This document shows positions 7,861 to 17,073 of a DNA stretch of 64,000 nt, one piece after another. The notes beneath the pieces were generated by a model. It was not told the DNA's origin. It did no database searches and saw only the letters and a list, made by a program, of their open reading frames with translations. This DNA is from Streptomyces viridiviolaceus (GTDB lineage Bacteria; Actinomycetota; Actinomycetes; Streptomycetales; Streptomycetaceae): the NCBI RefSeq assembly GCF_014650995.1, contig NZ_BMWA01000003.1:124001-188000 (forward strand), read 5' to 3'. Both the position numbers and the translations under genes were made by a program. Within the stretch, counting starts at the first letter, position 1. Every line of letters starts with the position of its first letter.

Positions 7861-8139
7861 ATGGCCATCGAGGTCCGCATCCCGACCATCCTCCGCCAGT
7901 ACACCGACGGCCAGAAGGCGGTGGAGGGCACCGGGGACACCCTCGCCGAGCTCTTCGCCGACCTCGAGACCCGGCACACGGGCATCCAGGCCCGCATCGT
8001 GGACGGAGAGCAGCTGCGCCGCTTCGTCAACGTCTATCTGAACGACGAGGACGTCCGCTTCCTCGACGGCATCGAGACCAAGCTGACCGACGGCGACAGC
8101 ATCACGATCCTGCCGGCCGTCGCCGGCGGTATGGCCTGA
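7861..8139 (+). CDS. cysO: CysO-type sulfur carrier protein (MoaD/ThiS family)
   Basis: A 92-residue ubiquitin-fold carrier that would take sulfur as a C-terminal thiocarboxylate and pass it to CysM. It shares IRIPTILRQYT-type and FVNVYLNDEDVRFLDG segments and the terminal ITILPAVAGG with mycobacterial CysO. Unlike that protein it does not end at the diglycine: Met-Ala follow. The tail must be removed before adenylation, plausibly by the JAMM protease encoded just upstream. AGGAG lies 9 bases before the ATG. cysM begins 6 bases after the stop. Confidence 0.92.
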   Translation: MAIEVRIPTILRQYTDGQKAVEGTGDTLAELFADLETRHTGIQARIVDGEQLRRFVNVYLNDEDVRFLDGIETKLTDGDSITILPAVAGGMA

Positions 8140-9096
<957 letters not shown>

Positions 9097-9106
9097 GCCC
9101 CAGGAA

Positions 9107-9562
9107 TCACGTCGCCAGGTGACGGACCTGGTCCCACAGGGCCGGGTCCACCACACCCACCCGGCGCCGGAAGTCCCGCACCGGTACCTCGCGCAGCTCG
9201 TCCGTCTCCAGGAAGCTCGTGCGCCCCCGCGCGTCCCCGACGGATCCCGGCGGCAGCGGGATCACCCCGGCCCGTTCGTCCCGGTAGCGGCTGGTGATCT
9301 TCGCGACCGTCACGCGTCGCCGCCGCACCGCGATCACCAGGCACGGCCGGTCCTTCGCGCCCCGGGCGTCCTCGTACGGCACGTTCGCCCACCAGATCTC
9401 CGCCGGCCGCGGCCGGGCCGCCCGCCCGCCGGGCCCCGCCGGACGCCCCGGCGGCCTCAGCCGGCCCCCCGGCCGCGCCCCGCGGCCCCAGCCGTCGACC
9501 ACCACGGCGACGAGCGCGAGCAGTACCACCGCCGCGAGCGCGAGCCACCAGGACGTGTCCAT
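9107..9562 (-). CDS. MazF/PemK-like domain protein with N-terminal membrane helix
   Basis: 151 residues. Residues 1-25 form a membrane helix (SWWLALAAVVLLALVAVVV). A Pro/Gly/Arg linker follows, then a MazF-type domain from EIWWANVPYEDARGAKDRPCLVIAV, including IPLPPGSVGDARGRTSFLETDELREV. MazF proteins are sequence-specific endoribonucleases. No antitoxin gene lies next to it, so a classical toxin-antitoxin pair is not supported. The start is the ATG immediately before the hydrophobic helix; the open frame continues far upstream without similarity. It is convergent with cysM. Confidence 0.75.
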   Translation of the reverse strand: MDTSWWLALAAVVLLALVAVVVDGWGRGARPGGRLRPPGRPAGPGGRAARPRPAEIWWANVPYEDARGAKDRPCLVIAVRRRRVTVAKITSRYRDERAGVIPLPPGSVGDARGRTSFLETDELREVPVRDFRRRVGVVDPALWDQVRHLAT

Positions 9563-9766
9563 ACCCACGACGTTACCGGCGCGTGCCGCCTCCGCGCGCC
9601 CCCACAGCGGCCCCGAGCGCCCCACTTCCAGCCGAACCGGTGACACCACAGGTGAGTTCGCCCACAACGGCCCCTGGCGGAGGAGCGACCAAAGGTTTTG
9701 CGCCTTACGCTCGACGAACCGCACGACCCTCGTCTCTCCACACCCGCCAGCGGAGGTTTCTGCTTC

Positions 9767-10519
9767 ATGAAGCTCACCGTCGTCGGCTGCTCGGGGTCGT
9801 TCCCGTCCGCGGAATCGGCCTGCTCGAGCTACCTCGTCGAGGCCGACGGCTTCCGGCTGCTTCTCGACATGGGCAACGGAGCCCTGGGCGAGCTGCAGCG
9901 CCACTGCGGTCTCTACGACCTCGACGCGATCTTCCTCAGCCATCTGCACGCCGACCACTGCATCGACATGCTCGGCTACTTCGTGGCCCGCTACTACCGC
10001 CACGAGGGCGGCCGCTGCGCCCCCCTCCCGGTCTTCGGGCCCGAGGGCACCGAGCACCGGCTCACCACCGCCTACGCGGACACCCCCTCCGCCTCGTCCA
10101 TGAGCGAGGTCTTCGACTTCCACACGGTCAAGCCGGGCACCTTCGAGATCGGCCCGTTCACCGTGCACACCGAGCGCGTCGCCCACCCCGTGGAGGCCTA
10201 CGCCATCCGCGTCGAGCACGGCGGCAGGTCGCTGACGTACTCCGGCGACACCGGTGTCACCGCCACGCTGGACGAACTCGCCCGGGACACCGACCTGTTC
10301 CTGTGCGAGGCGGCCTTCACGCACGGCAAGGAGAACATCCCGGACCTGCATCTCAACGGCCGCGAGGCGGGCGAGTCCGCCGCCCGCGCCGCCGCCCGCC
10401 GCCTGATCCTCACCCACATCCCCCCGTGGACCGACCCCCGGGTCAACCTGACCGACGCGCAGGCGGTCTACGACGGGCCGGTGGAGCTGGCGGCGCCAGG
10501 AGTGTCGTACGAGATCTGA
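9767..10519 (+). CDS. MBL-fold metallo-hydrolase (RNase Z-like)
   Basis: A 250-residue cytosolic metallo-beta-lactamase-fold protein. The metal motif is SHLHADHCIDMLGY (HxHxDH). Further ligands are likely in ERVAHPVEAYAIRV, the YSGDTGVTATLDELA motif and a late ILTHIPPW histidine. This pattern resembles RNase Z and related hydrolases. No exosite arm is visible, so tRNA processing is not certain. The start ATG has GGAGG 10 bases upstream. A near-perfect terminator follows. Confidence 0.85.
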   Translation: MKLTVVGCSGSFPSAESACSSYLVEADGFRLLLDMGNGALGELQRHCGLYDLDAIFLSHLHADHCIDMLGYFVARYYRHEGGRCAPLPVFGPEGTEHRLTTAYADTPSASSMSEVFDFHTVKPGTFEIGPFTVHTERVAHPVEAYAIRVEHGGRSLTYSGDTGVTATLDELARDTDLFLCEAAFTHGKENIPDLHLNGREAGESAARAAARRLILTHIPPWTDPRVNLTDAQAVYDGPVELAAPGVSYEI

Positions 10520-10531
10520 CCCGTACGTGCG

Positions 10532-10568
10532 CGAAGGCCCCGGAACCTCGACGGTTCCGGGGCCTTCG
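10532..10568. terminator. Bidirectional terminator between MBL hydrolase and nagE2
   Basis: CGAAGGCCCCGGAACC (10532-10547) pairs perfectly over 16 bp with GGTTCCGGGGCCTTCG (10553-10568) around a 5-base loop. It lies between two converging genes and can serve both. Confidence 0.85.
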
Positions 10569-10588
10569 TCATGCCGTGCGACGGGGAC

Positions 10589-11893
10589 TCACGCCTTCGT
10601 GAGGTCCTCGACCTCCTCCTCGGGCTCGCGGCCCGGGGTCGGCAGGTTGAACTTGGTGATCGCGAAGCGGAAGACCACGTAGTAGATCACCGCGAACACC
10701 AGGCCGATCGGGATGATCAGCCATGGCTTGGTGGCCAGGTTCCAGTTCAGCGCGTAGTCGATGAAGCCCGCGGAGAACGTGAATCCCGCGTGGACGCCGA
10801 ACGCCCAGGTGATGGCCAGCGACAGGGCGGTCAGGACGGCGTGGATCGCGTACAGCACCGGCGCGATGAACATGAACGCGAACTCGATGGGCTCGGTCAC
10901 ACCGGTGACGAAGGAGGTCAGTGCCAGCGAGACCATCATGCCCAGCACGGCCTTGCGGCGCTCGGGACGGGCGGCGTGCGCGATGGCGATCGCGGCGGCC
11001 GGCAGACCGAACATCATGATCGGGAAGAAGCCCGACATGAACTGGCCGGCGTCCGGGTCGCCGGCGAAGAACCGGTTCAGGTCGCCGTGGACGACCTCGC
11101 CCGCGGCGTTGGTGAAGTCGCCGATCTGGAACCACGAGACGGTGTTGACGAACTGGTGCATGCCGATGGGGATCAGCGCGCGGTTGATCAGGCCGAACAG
11201 GCCGGCACCGAGGGAACCGAGGCCGGTGATCCACTCGCCGAGGTCGGTGATGACGTCGCCGATGGGCTGCCAGCCCACCACGACCAGCACACCGAGGGCG
11301 GTGCCCACGAACGCCATGATGATCGGGACCAGGCGGCGGCCGTTGAAGAAGCCCAGCCAGTCGACGAGCCTGGTGCGGTGGAACCGCTGCCAGATCACGG
11401 CCGAGAGCAGGCCGAGGACGATGCCGCCCAGCACGCCCGGGTTCTGGTAGGAGGCCGCGGTGACCTCGGAGCCGTTCTGCCACACACCGCTGAGGCCGGT
11501 CCCGATGAACTTGGCGCCCTCCGGCACACCGTCCTCGATCGGGAACTGGTGGATCACCGAGTAGTAGGTGAGGAAGCCGACCACGGCGGCGAGCGCGGTG
11601 GAGCCGTCCGCCTTCTTGGCGAAGCCGATGGCCACGCCTATGCAGAACAGCAGGGGCAGGCCAAGCGAGGCGTCCAGCAGTGCGCCGCCGGCGCCGGCGA
11701 ACACCTTGGCCACCTTGTCCCAGCCCAGGCCGTCCGCGCCGAACACGTCGGGCTGGCCGAGGCGGAGCAGGATGCCCGCCGCAGGCAGGACGGCGATCGG
11801 GAGCTGGAGGCTGCGGCCGACCTTCTGCAGGCCCTGGAACAGGCCCGATCCCCGCTTCTTCGCGGGGGCCGCCTTGTCGGTGGCGGTGCTCAT
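10589..11893 (-). CDS. nagE2: PTS permease subunit IIC, N-acetylglucosamine type (NagE2)
   Basis: A 434-residue membrane component of the phosphotransferase system, predicted to import N-acetylglucosamine. The opening GLFQGLQKVGRSLQLPIAVLPAAGILLRLG and the motif FVTGVTEPIEFAFMF are typical of the glucose/GlcNAc IIC family. The order nagE2-nagE1-nagF-rph matches S. coelicolor, where NagE2 is the GlcNAc permease. It has no IIA or IIB domain, so IIB must come from nagF and IIA from elsewhere. The ATG has GGAGGAC upstream. Two DasR-type operators lie at 11909-11940. Confidence 0.92.
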   Translation of the reverse strand: MSTATDKAAPAKKRGSGLFQGLQKVGRSLQLPIAVLPAAGILLRLGQPDVFGADGLGWDKVAKVFAGAGGALLDASLGLPLLFCIGVAIGFAKKADGSTALAAVVGFLTYYSVIHQFPIEDGVPEGAKFIGTGLSGVWQNGSEVTAASYQNPGVLGGIVLGLLSAVIWQRFHRTRLVDWLGFFNGRRLVPIIMAFVGTALGVLVVVGWQPIGDVITDLGEWITGLGSLGAGLFGLINRALIPIGMHQFVNTVSWFQIGDFTNAAGEVVHGDLNRFFAGDPDAGQFMSGFFPIMMFGLPAAAIAIAHAARPERRKAVLGMMVSLALTSFVTGVTEPIEFAFMFIAPVLYAIHAVLTALSLAITWAFGVHAGFTFSAGFIDYALNWNLATKPWLIIPIGLVFAVIYYVVFRFAITKFNLPTPGREPEEEVEDLTKA

Positions 11894-11908
11894 AAGTCCT
11901 CCATCGGT

Positions 11909-11924
11909 GATGGTCTACACCACT
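11909..11924. promoter_or_regulatory. DasR-type operator (dre) 1 upstream of nagE2
   Basis: GATGGTCTACACCACT is close to the dre consensus ACTGGTCTAGACCAGT. It directly abuts a second site, 16 bases upstream of the nagE2 start codon. DasR (GntR family) represses GlcNAc genes until glucosamine-6-phosphate binds. Confidence 0.8.
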
Positions 11925-11940
11925 AGTGGTGTAGACCTGT
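11925..11940. promoter_or_regulatory. DasR-type operator (dre) 2 upstream of nagE2
   Basis: AGTGGTGTAGACCTGT is a second dre-like 16-mer abutting the first. The pair forms a nearly symmetric 32-base block centred on CACTAGTG. Confidence 0.8.
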
Positions 11941-12019
11941 TGTAGCACGATGAAGGCTGCGTAAGGAACCCGTGATTCCGCGACCGGGGCGCTACGCGCC
12001 GTGCCGGTCGGCGGCGTGC

Positions 12020-12054
12020 CGAAGGCCCCCGGACCGGGCGTCCGGGGGCCTTCG
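12020..12054 (-). terminator. Terminator after nagE1
   Basis: CGAAGGCCCCCGGAC (12020-12034) pairs perfectly over 15 bp with GTCCGGGGGCCTTCG (12040-12054). It lies 29 bases beyond the nagE1 stop and separates nagE1 from nagE2. Confidence 0.85.
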
Positions 12055-12083
12055 CGAGACCACCCTCAAAGGGTACGTGAGGG

Positions 12084-13379
12084 CTACACCTTGGTGACGT
12101 CCTCGACCTCGTCCTCCGGCTCCCGTCCCGGCGTCTTCAGGTCGAACTTCGTGATCGCGAACCGGAACACGGCGTAGTACACGGCCGCGAAGCACAGGCC
12201 GATCGGAATGATCAGCCACGGCTTGGTCGCCAGGTTCCAGTTGATGACGTAGTCGATCAGGCCCGCGGAGAAGCTGAAGCCGTCCTTGACGCCCAGCCCC
12301 CACGTCACCGCCATCGACGCACCCGTCAGCACCGCGTGCACCGCGTACAGCGCCGGCGCGATGAAGAGGAACGAGTACTCCAGCGGCTCGGTGATCCCCG
12401 TCACGAACGACGTCAGCGCCACCGACAGCATCAGGCCGCCGACCTCCTTGCGGCGGTGCGGCTTCGCGCAGTGCGTGATGGCCAGCGCCGCCGCCGGCAG
12501 CGCGAACATCATGATCGGGAAGAAGCCCGAGGTGAACTGGCCCGCGTCCGGGTCGCCCTGCAGGAACATGTTGATGTCGCCGTGCACCACCGTGCCGTCC
12601 GGCTTGGTGTAGCTGCCGAACTGGAACCAGATCGGCACGTTCAGGAACTGGTGCAGCCCGATCACCAGCAGCGCACGGTTCGTCAGGCCGAACACGCCCG
12701 CACCCCAGGCGCCCAGCCCCGTCAGCCAGTCGCTGAAGCTCTCCAGCGCGTCCCCGACCGGCGGCCAGACCCACAGGCACAGCGCCGCGAACAGGATCGC
12801 CACGAACGCCATGATGATCGGCACCAGCCGGCGGCCGTTGAAGAAGCCGAGCCAGTCCACCAGCCTGGTCCGGTGGAACCGCCGCCAGAAGTAGGCCGCC
12901 ATCAGCCCCATCACGATGCCGCCGAAGACACCCGGGTTCTGATAGGTGAAGGCCGTCACCGTCTGCGAACCGTCGGTCAGTTGGCACCCGACCTTCGGCA
13001 CCGCCTTCGAACCCTCCGGGCAGTCCTCCGGGAACTGCCGCAGCACGTTGAAGTAGACAAGGAAGCCCGCCACCGCCGCCAGCGCCGTCGAACCGTCGGC
13101 CTTCTTGGCCATCCCGATGGCCACACCCACGCAGAACAGCAGCGGCAGCCCCAGCGAACTGTCGAGCAGCGCCCCGCCCGCACCCGCCATCACCTTGGAG
13201 ACGTTCGTCCAGCCCAGTCCGTCGTCCCCGAACATGTCGGGCTGGCCCAGCCGGTTGAGGATGCCCGCGGCGGGCAGGACCGCGATGGGCAGCTGGAGGC
13301 TCCGGCCCATCTTCTGCAGACCCTGGAAGAGGTTGTTCCAGCGGGCACGAGCGGGGCTGACCGCACTGTCGGCACTCAT
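12084..13379 (-). CDS. nagE1: PTS permease subunit IIC, N-acetylglucosamine family paralogue (NagE1)
   Basis: A 431-residue IIC protein very similar to NagE2 (NLFQGLQKMGRSLQLPIAVLPAAGI, FVTGITEPLEYSFLF). One external loop is longer and cysteine-containing. In S. coelicolor the equivalent gene lies between nagE2 and nagF. The start is the ATG preceded by GGATGGAGACCGG; the open frame extends 47 codons upstream, but that would run through the dre site and lacks similarity. A terminator separates it from nagE2, and a dre lies in the divergent region shared with nagF. Confidence 0.9.
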   Translation of the reverse strand: MSADSAVSPARARWNNLFQGLQKMGRSLQLPIAVLPAAGILNRLGQPDMFGDDGLGWTNVSKVMAGAGGALLDSSLGLPLLFCVGVAIGMAKKADGSTALAAVAGFLVYFNVLRQFPEDCPEGSKAVPKVGCQLTDGSQTVTAFTYQNPGVFGGIVMGLMAAYFWRRFHRTRLVDWLGFFNGRRLVPIIMAFVAILFAALCLWVWPPVGDALESFSDWLTGLGAWGAGVFGLTNRALLVIGLHQFLNVPIWFQFGSYTKPDGTVVHGDINMFLQGDPDAGQFTSGFFPIMMFALPAAALAITHCAKPHRRKEVGGLMLSVALTSFVTGITEPLEYSFLFIAPALYAVHAVLTGASMAVTWGLGVKDGFSFSAGLIDYVINWNLATKPWLIIPIGLCFAAVYYAVFRFAITKFDLKTPGREPEDEVEDVTKV

Positions 13380-13432
13380 CCGGTCTCCATCCGGTCCCCT
13401 GGCGCGGGAGGCGGTTTGGCGACCGTCCGCAC

Positions 13433-13448
13433 GGTGGTGTAGACCAGT
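13433..13448. promoter_or_regulatory. DasR-type operator between nagE1 and nagF
   Basis: GGTGGTGTAGACCAGT matches the dre consensus. It lies in the 186-base divergent intergenic region, so one site may control both genes. It is flanked by ACCGTCCGC (13422-13430) and GCGGACGGT (13451-13459), a perfect 9-bp inverted repeat. Confidence 0.8.
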
Positions 13449-13565
13449 TGGCGGACGGTTCCGCTGTCGTGACGCCATCATTCGGTACGTACCGCATGAC
13501 CGCTCGCGAAGATGGGCCAACTGTGGGTTACTGCGACAAAGCGGTTCGGATCAGGGAGAAGGAAC

Positions 13566-13799
13566 ATGGCCAGCAAGGCTGAGAAGATCGTCGCCGGGCT
13601 CGGCGGCATCGACAACATCGACGAGATCGAGGGCTGCATCACCCGCCTCCGCACCGAGGTCAACGACCCCGCACTGGTCGACGAGACCGCCCTGAAGGCC
13701 GCTGGCGCCCACGGCGTCGTCAAGATGGGCACCGCCATCCAGGTCGTCATCGGCACCGACGCCGACCCGATCGCCGCGGAAATCGAAGACATGATGTGA
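13566..13799 (+). CDS. nagF: PTS subunit IIB, N-acetylglucosamine (NagF)
   Basis: A 77-residue cytosolic IIB protein that passes phosphate from IIA to the incoming sugar. The phosphorylated cysteine is C24 in IEGCITRLRTEV, with the family segment AAGAHGVVKMGTAIQVVIG after it. It is a stand-alone IIB that would serve the IIC-only proteins NagE1 and NagE2. The start ATG has GGGAGAAGG upstream. It is divergent from nagE1, shares its dre region, and ends in a strong terminator. Confidence 0.93.
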   Translation: MASKAEKIVAGLGGIDNIDEIEGCITRLRTEVNDPALVDETALKAAGAHGVVKMGTAIQVVIGTDADPIAAEIEDMM

Positions 13800-13817
13800 A
13801 CCACCGGTTCACCGCCG

Positions 13818-13850
13818 AGGGGCCCCTCACCCACCGCGGGAGGGGCCCCT
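13818..13850 (+). terminator. Terminator after nagF
   Basis: AGGGGCCCCTC (13818-13828) pairs over 11 bp with GAGGGGCCCCT (13840-13850) around an 11-base loop. Each arm is nearly self-complementary as well. It lies 19 bases after the stop. Confidence 0.8.
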
Positions 13851-13877
13851 TCCGCATGGACGGCTAGGCTCACACGC

Positions 13878-14615
13878 ATGTCACGAATCGACGGCCGCAC
13901 CCCCCAGCAGCTCCGCCCCGTCACCATCGAACGCGGCTGGAGCAAGCACGCCGAAGGCTCCGTCCTCGTCTCCTTCGGCGACACCAAGGTCCTGTGCACC
14001 GCCTCCGTCACCGAAGGCGTCCCCCGCTGGCGCAAGGGAAGCGGCGAAGGCTGGGTCACCGCCGAGTACGCCATGCTGCCCCGCGCCACCAACACCCGCG
14101 GCGACCGCGAGTCCGTCAAGGGCAGGATCGGCGGCCGCACCCACGAGATCAGCCGCCTCATCGGCCGCTCCCTGCGCGCGGTCATCGACTACAAGGCGCT
14201 CGGCGAGAACACCGTCGTCCTCGACTGCGACGTCCTCCAGGCCGACGGCGGCACCCGCACCGCGGCGATCACGGGCGCCTACGTGGCGCTGGCCGACGCC
14301 ATCGCCTGGGCCCAGGGCAAGAAGCTGATCAAGCCCGGCCGCAAGCCCCTCACCGGCACCGTCTCCGCCGTCTCCGTCGGCATCATCGGCGGCACACCGA
14401 TGCTGGACCTGCGCTACGAGGAGGACGTGCGCGCCGACACCGACATGAACGTCGTCTGCACCGGCGACGGACGCTTCGTCGAGGTCCAGGGCACCGCCGA
14501 GGCCGAACCGTTCGCCCGCGACGAGCTCAACGCCCTGCTCGACCTCGCCGCCGCAGGCTGCACCGAACTGGCGGCCCTGCAGCGCAAGGCGCTTGATACG
14601 GTCCTCGAAAAGTAA
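13878..14615 (+). CDS. rph: Ribonuclease PH
   Basis: Phosphorolytic 3'-to-5' exoribonuclease that trims tRNA 3' ends; it acts as a cytosolic hexamer. The 245 residues include [19 protein letters not shown] at the N terminus, [14 protein letters not shown], the phosphate-site arginines in [39 protein letters not shown], and the C-terminal [17 protein letters not shown]. Length and motifs are typical. It follows nagF across a terminator, as in S. coelicolor, and has its own terminator hairpin at 14684-14711. Confidence 0.95.
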   Translation: MSRIDGRTPQQLRPVTIERGWSKHAEGSVLVSFGDTKVLCTASVTEGVPRWRKGSGEGWVTAEYAMLPRATNTRGDRESVKGRIGGRTHEISRLIGRSLRAVIDYKALGENTVVLDCDVLQADGGTRTAAITGAYVALADAIAWAQGKKLIKPGRKPLTGTVSAVSVGIIGGTPMLDLRYEEDVRADTDMNVVCTGDGRFVEVQGTAEAEPFARDELNALLDLAAAGCTELAALQRKALDTVLEK

Positions 14616-14683
14616 AGACCACACCAAGAGAACCCGGCCCGGGCACGCAACTCCACCGCCCGTGACCGCGTCACTAGCAGTAC

Positions 14684-14711
14684 GGGCGTACGGCCTCACC
14701 ACCGTACGCCC
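14684..14711 (+). terminator. Hairpin after rph
   Basis: GGGCGTACGG (14684-14693) pairs perfectly with CCGTACGCCC (14702-14711) around an 8-base loop, about 70 bases after the rph stop. Confidence 0.7.
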
Positions 14712-14767
14712 GGCGCCGCCACACACACGGGCCGCCCGGCCCGGTCATTAGGGGAGGACCGAGACCC

Positions 14768-15178
14768 ATGGCCGCGACCCGCCGCCGCAGCACCCGTCGC
14801 CGCACCGCCATAGCCGCCGCAGCCCTGGCGACCGTCGCGCTGACGGCCGGCCTGACCACCGGCTGCGACGCCGTGGACAAGGCACTGGACTGCGTCCAGA
14901 CCGCCGACGCCATCGCCGACAGCGTCACCGAACTCCAGCAGGCCGTGGAAGCCGCGTCCAACGACCCGACGCAGCTCGAGGAGTCCCTCGACTCCATCGA
15001 CAAGAACCTCGACAAGATCGGCGACCAGACCGACGACACCGACGTCGGCAAGGCCGTCGACGACCTCGGCACGGCCGTCGACAACATCCGCACGGCCGTC
15101 GACAACGGCGACACCACCCCGGACCTCAGCCCCCTCACCGACGCGGCGGGCGAACTGACCAAGGTCTGCACGCCGTAG
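14768..15178 (+). CDS. Small secreted lipoprotein with coiled helical repeats
   Basis: 136 residues with a twin-arginine-rich signal peptide (RRRSTRRRTAIAAAALATVAL) and the lipobox LTTGC, so it should be lipid-anchored outside the membrane. The mature part is acidic and helical, with heptad-like DSIDKNLDKIGDQTDD and repeated AVDDLGTAVDNIRTAVDNG segments, plus two further cysteines. Function is not recognised. The start ATG has GGGGAGGA upstream. It converges on the DUF1707 gene. Confidence 0.72.
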   Translation: MAATRRRSTRRRTAIAAAALATVALTAGLTTGCDAVDKALDCVQTADAIADSVTELQQAVEAASNDPTQLEESLDSIDKNLDKIGDQTDDTDVGKAVDDLGTAVDNIRTAVDNGDTTPDLSPLTDAAGELTKVCTP

Positions 15179-15232
15179 GCAGGCGGCGCAGCGCCCGGAC
15201 CGGCCGTCCACCGTGCCGGTCCCGGCCTCCGC

Positions 15233-16039
15233 TCAGTCCTCGCCCCGCCTGCGCCGCTCCCGCTCCTCGCGGCGTTCCTCGCGGCGTTCGTGCATCAGGT
15301 CCCGGTGCCCGTCCAGCATCCTGCGGTGGGCCTCCTCCACATCGTCCCGGAACGAGGTGTGCAGCTCCTTCAGCGCCGCCTTGCGGTCCAGCTTCTCCTG
15401 CCGGCGCTCCTCCTTGACCCGCAGCTTCTCCGCCCGCGTCAGCTTGCGGACCACACCGACCCCGCCCCAGAACGCGAAGCCCGTGATGATCACGCGCGGG
15501 GCGCCCGGCTCGCCGATGACGCCCTCCTCGCGCTGGTCGAAGCCGCCCATGACGCCGATGCCGCGCACCACCACCTCGACACCGGGCGGCACGATCACGT
15601 TCATCCCGCCCATGATGGCCACGCAGTTGATCACGACCTCGCGGTCCGCGAAGCGCGCCTCGCGCAGATCGATGTCCCCGCCGCCCCAGAAGGCGAAGGA
15701 GTTGAACCGCTTCGGCACCGTCCAGCGCCCCTTGCGCTGGAACCCGGACATCACGGCGACCGCCCACGACGACGAGCCCTCGCCACCGGTGATCCGGTCC
15801 GCCCAAGCCCCGGTCACCTCCGGCTCCTTGGTCATCGACACCCGGGGCGCCGCGCCGACCGGCAGATCCCGGGTGATCGGCGCCAGCTCACCGTACGTAC
15901 GGGCCCGGTACGTGGCGTCCAGCCGTTCCTCGAACTCGGACATGTCCAGGCGCCCTTCGGCAAGGGCGTCCCGCAGGACCTCGGCGACTCGTTCACGGTC
16001 GGCGTCGGATGCGCGGAGTTCCGGGGCGTCGTCGGTCAT
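15233..16039 (-). CDS. DUF1707 and LiaF-like domain protein
   Basis: 268 residues. The N-terminal 60 residues are DUF1707 (ELRASDADRERVAEVLRDALAEGRLDMSEFEERLDATYRA). The middle contains repeated beta motifs (FNSFAFWGGGDIDLREARF, VAIMGGMNVIVPPGVEVVVRGIGVMGGFD) like the LiaF/cell-envelope stress response C-terminal domain. The last 60 residues are a highly charged coiled coil rich in Arg and Glu. There is no membrane helix. Function is unknown; such proteins are common in actinobacteria and may sense envelope state. Confidence 0.82.
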   Translation of the reverse strand: MTDDAPELRASDADRERVAEVLRDALAEGRLDMSEFEERLDATYRARTYGELAPITRDLPVGAAPRVSMTKEPEVTGAWADRITGGEGSSSWAVAVMSGFQRKGRWTVPKRFNSFAFWGGGDIDLREARFADREVVINCVAIMGGMNVIVPPGVEVVVRGIGVMGGFDQREEGVIGEPGAPRVIITGFAFWGGVGVVRKLTRAEKLRVKEERRQEKLDRKAALKELHTSFRDDVEEAHRRMLDGHRDLMHERREERREERERRRRGED

Positions 16040-16072
16040 GCACAGCAGCCTACGAGTTCGCGGCGCCGGGCA

Positions 16073-17068
16073 CTACGCGCTCGCGCGTTCCGCGTAGATC
16101 TTGGCGATGACCGCCTCGATGTCGGGCTCCCGCACCGACAGGTCGACCAGCGGATACCGGGCCGCGATCCCCGCCACCAGCCCCGCCGCCGACGCCGACG
16201 CGGGGAACGCCAGCCACTGCCGCGGCCCCTCCACCCGCACCACGCGCGCCGGTTCGGGCGCCTCGATCGGCGGCAGCTCCCGCTCCAGGTCCACCACCAG
16301 CGTCCGCTCGCTCTCGCCCGCCTCGTGCAGCCCGGCGAGCGGGCCGTCGTACATCAGCCGCCCGTGGTCGATGACCATCACGCGGGAGCACAACTGCTCG
16401 ATGTCCTGCAGGTCGTGCGTGGTCAGCAGCACCGTGGTGCCCCGCTCGGCGTTCAACTCCCGCAGAAATCCCCGCACCTTGGCCTTCGAGACCACGTCCA
16501 GGCCGATCGTCGGCTCGTCCAGGTACAGCACGTCCGGGTCGTGCAGCAGCGCCGCCGCGATGTCGCCGCGCATCCGCTGCCCCAGCGACAACTGCCGCAC
16601 CGGCACGTCCAGAAGCGCCTCCAGTTGCAGCAGTTCCACACACCGGTCGAGGTTCTCCCGGTAACGGGCGTCCGGGATGCGGTACATGCGGTGCATCAGC
16701 CGGTAGGAGTCGATCAGCGGCAGGTCCCACCACAGCGTCGTACGCTGCCCGAACACCACCCCGATGCGGTGCGCGAGCCGGGTCCGCTCCCGGGCCGGAT
16801 CGATCCCGGCGACGCGCAGCCGGCCGCCGCTCGGGGTCAGGATGCCGGTGAGCATCTTGATCGTCGTCGACTTGCCGGCCCCGTTCGGACCGATGTAACC
16901 GACCATCTCGCCGCGCGCCACCGTGAACGACAACCCGTCCACGGCCCGCACCCGCCGCCGCTCCCGCTTGAGGAAGCCCGTCCTCCTGCGCACCTCGAAG
17001 ACCTTCTCGACCCCGTCGAGTTCGATGAAGCCCCCGGCCCCGCCCGGCTCCGCACGATCGTTGTCCAC
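16073..17068 (-). CDS. ABC transporter ATP-binding protein (COG4586 type)
   Basis: A 331-residue nucleotide-binding subunit. Walker A is YIGPNGAGKSTT, the signature is LSLGQRMRG and Walker B is VLYLDEPTIGLD; the switch histidine is in LLTTHDLQDIEQL. The QRTTLWWDLP insertion is typical of this uncharacterised exporter ATPase family. The start is a GTG in the context AGCCGAGGTGGAC, with GGGAG upstream. It is the last gene of a three-gene operon after two matching permeases, 5 bases downstream of the second. The substrate is unknown. Confidence 0.88.
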   Translation of the reverse strand: MDNDRAEPGGAGGFIELDGVEKVFEVRRRTGFLKRERRRVRAVDGLSFTVARGEMVGYIGPNGAGKSTTIKMLTGILTPSGGRLRVAGIDPARERTRLAHRIGVVFGQRTTLWWDLPLIDSYRLMHRMYRIPDARYRENLDRCVELLQLEALLDVPVRQLSLGQRMRGDIAAALLHDPDVLYLDEPTIGLDVVSKAKVRGFLRELNAERGTTVLLTTHDLQDIEQLCSRVMVIDHGRLMYDGPLAGLHEAGESERTLVVDLERELPPIEAPEPARVVRVEGPRQWLAFPASASAAGLVAGIAARYPLVDLSVREPDIEAVIAKIYAERASA

Positions 17069-17073
17069 CTCGG

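Noticed and set aside
9107..9562. A MazEF toxin-antitoxin operon
   Set aside because: No small antitoxin gene precedes or follows the MazF-like domain, and the protein has a membrane helix.
9107..10417. A 436-codon minus-strand open frame
   Set aside because: Only the part from 9562 downward has a recognisable domain; the rest is antisense to the well-supported MBL hydrolase.
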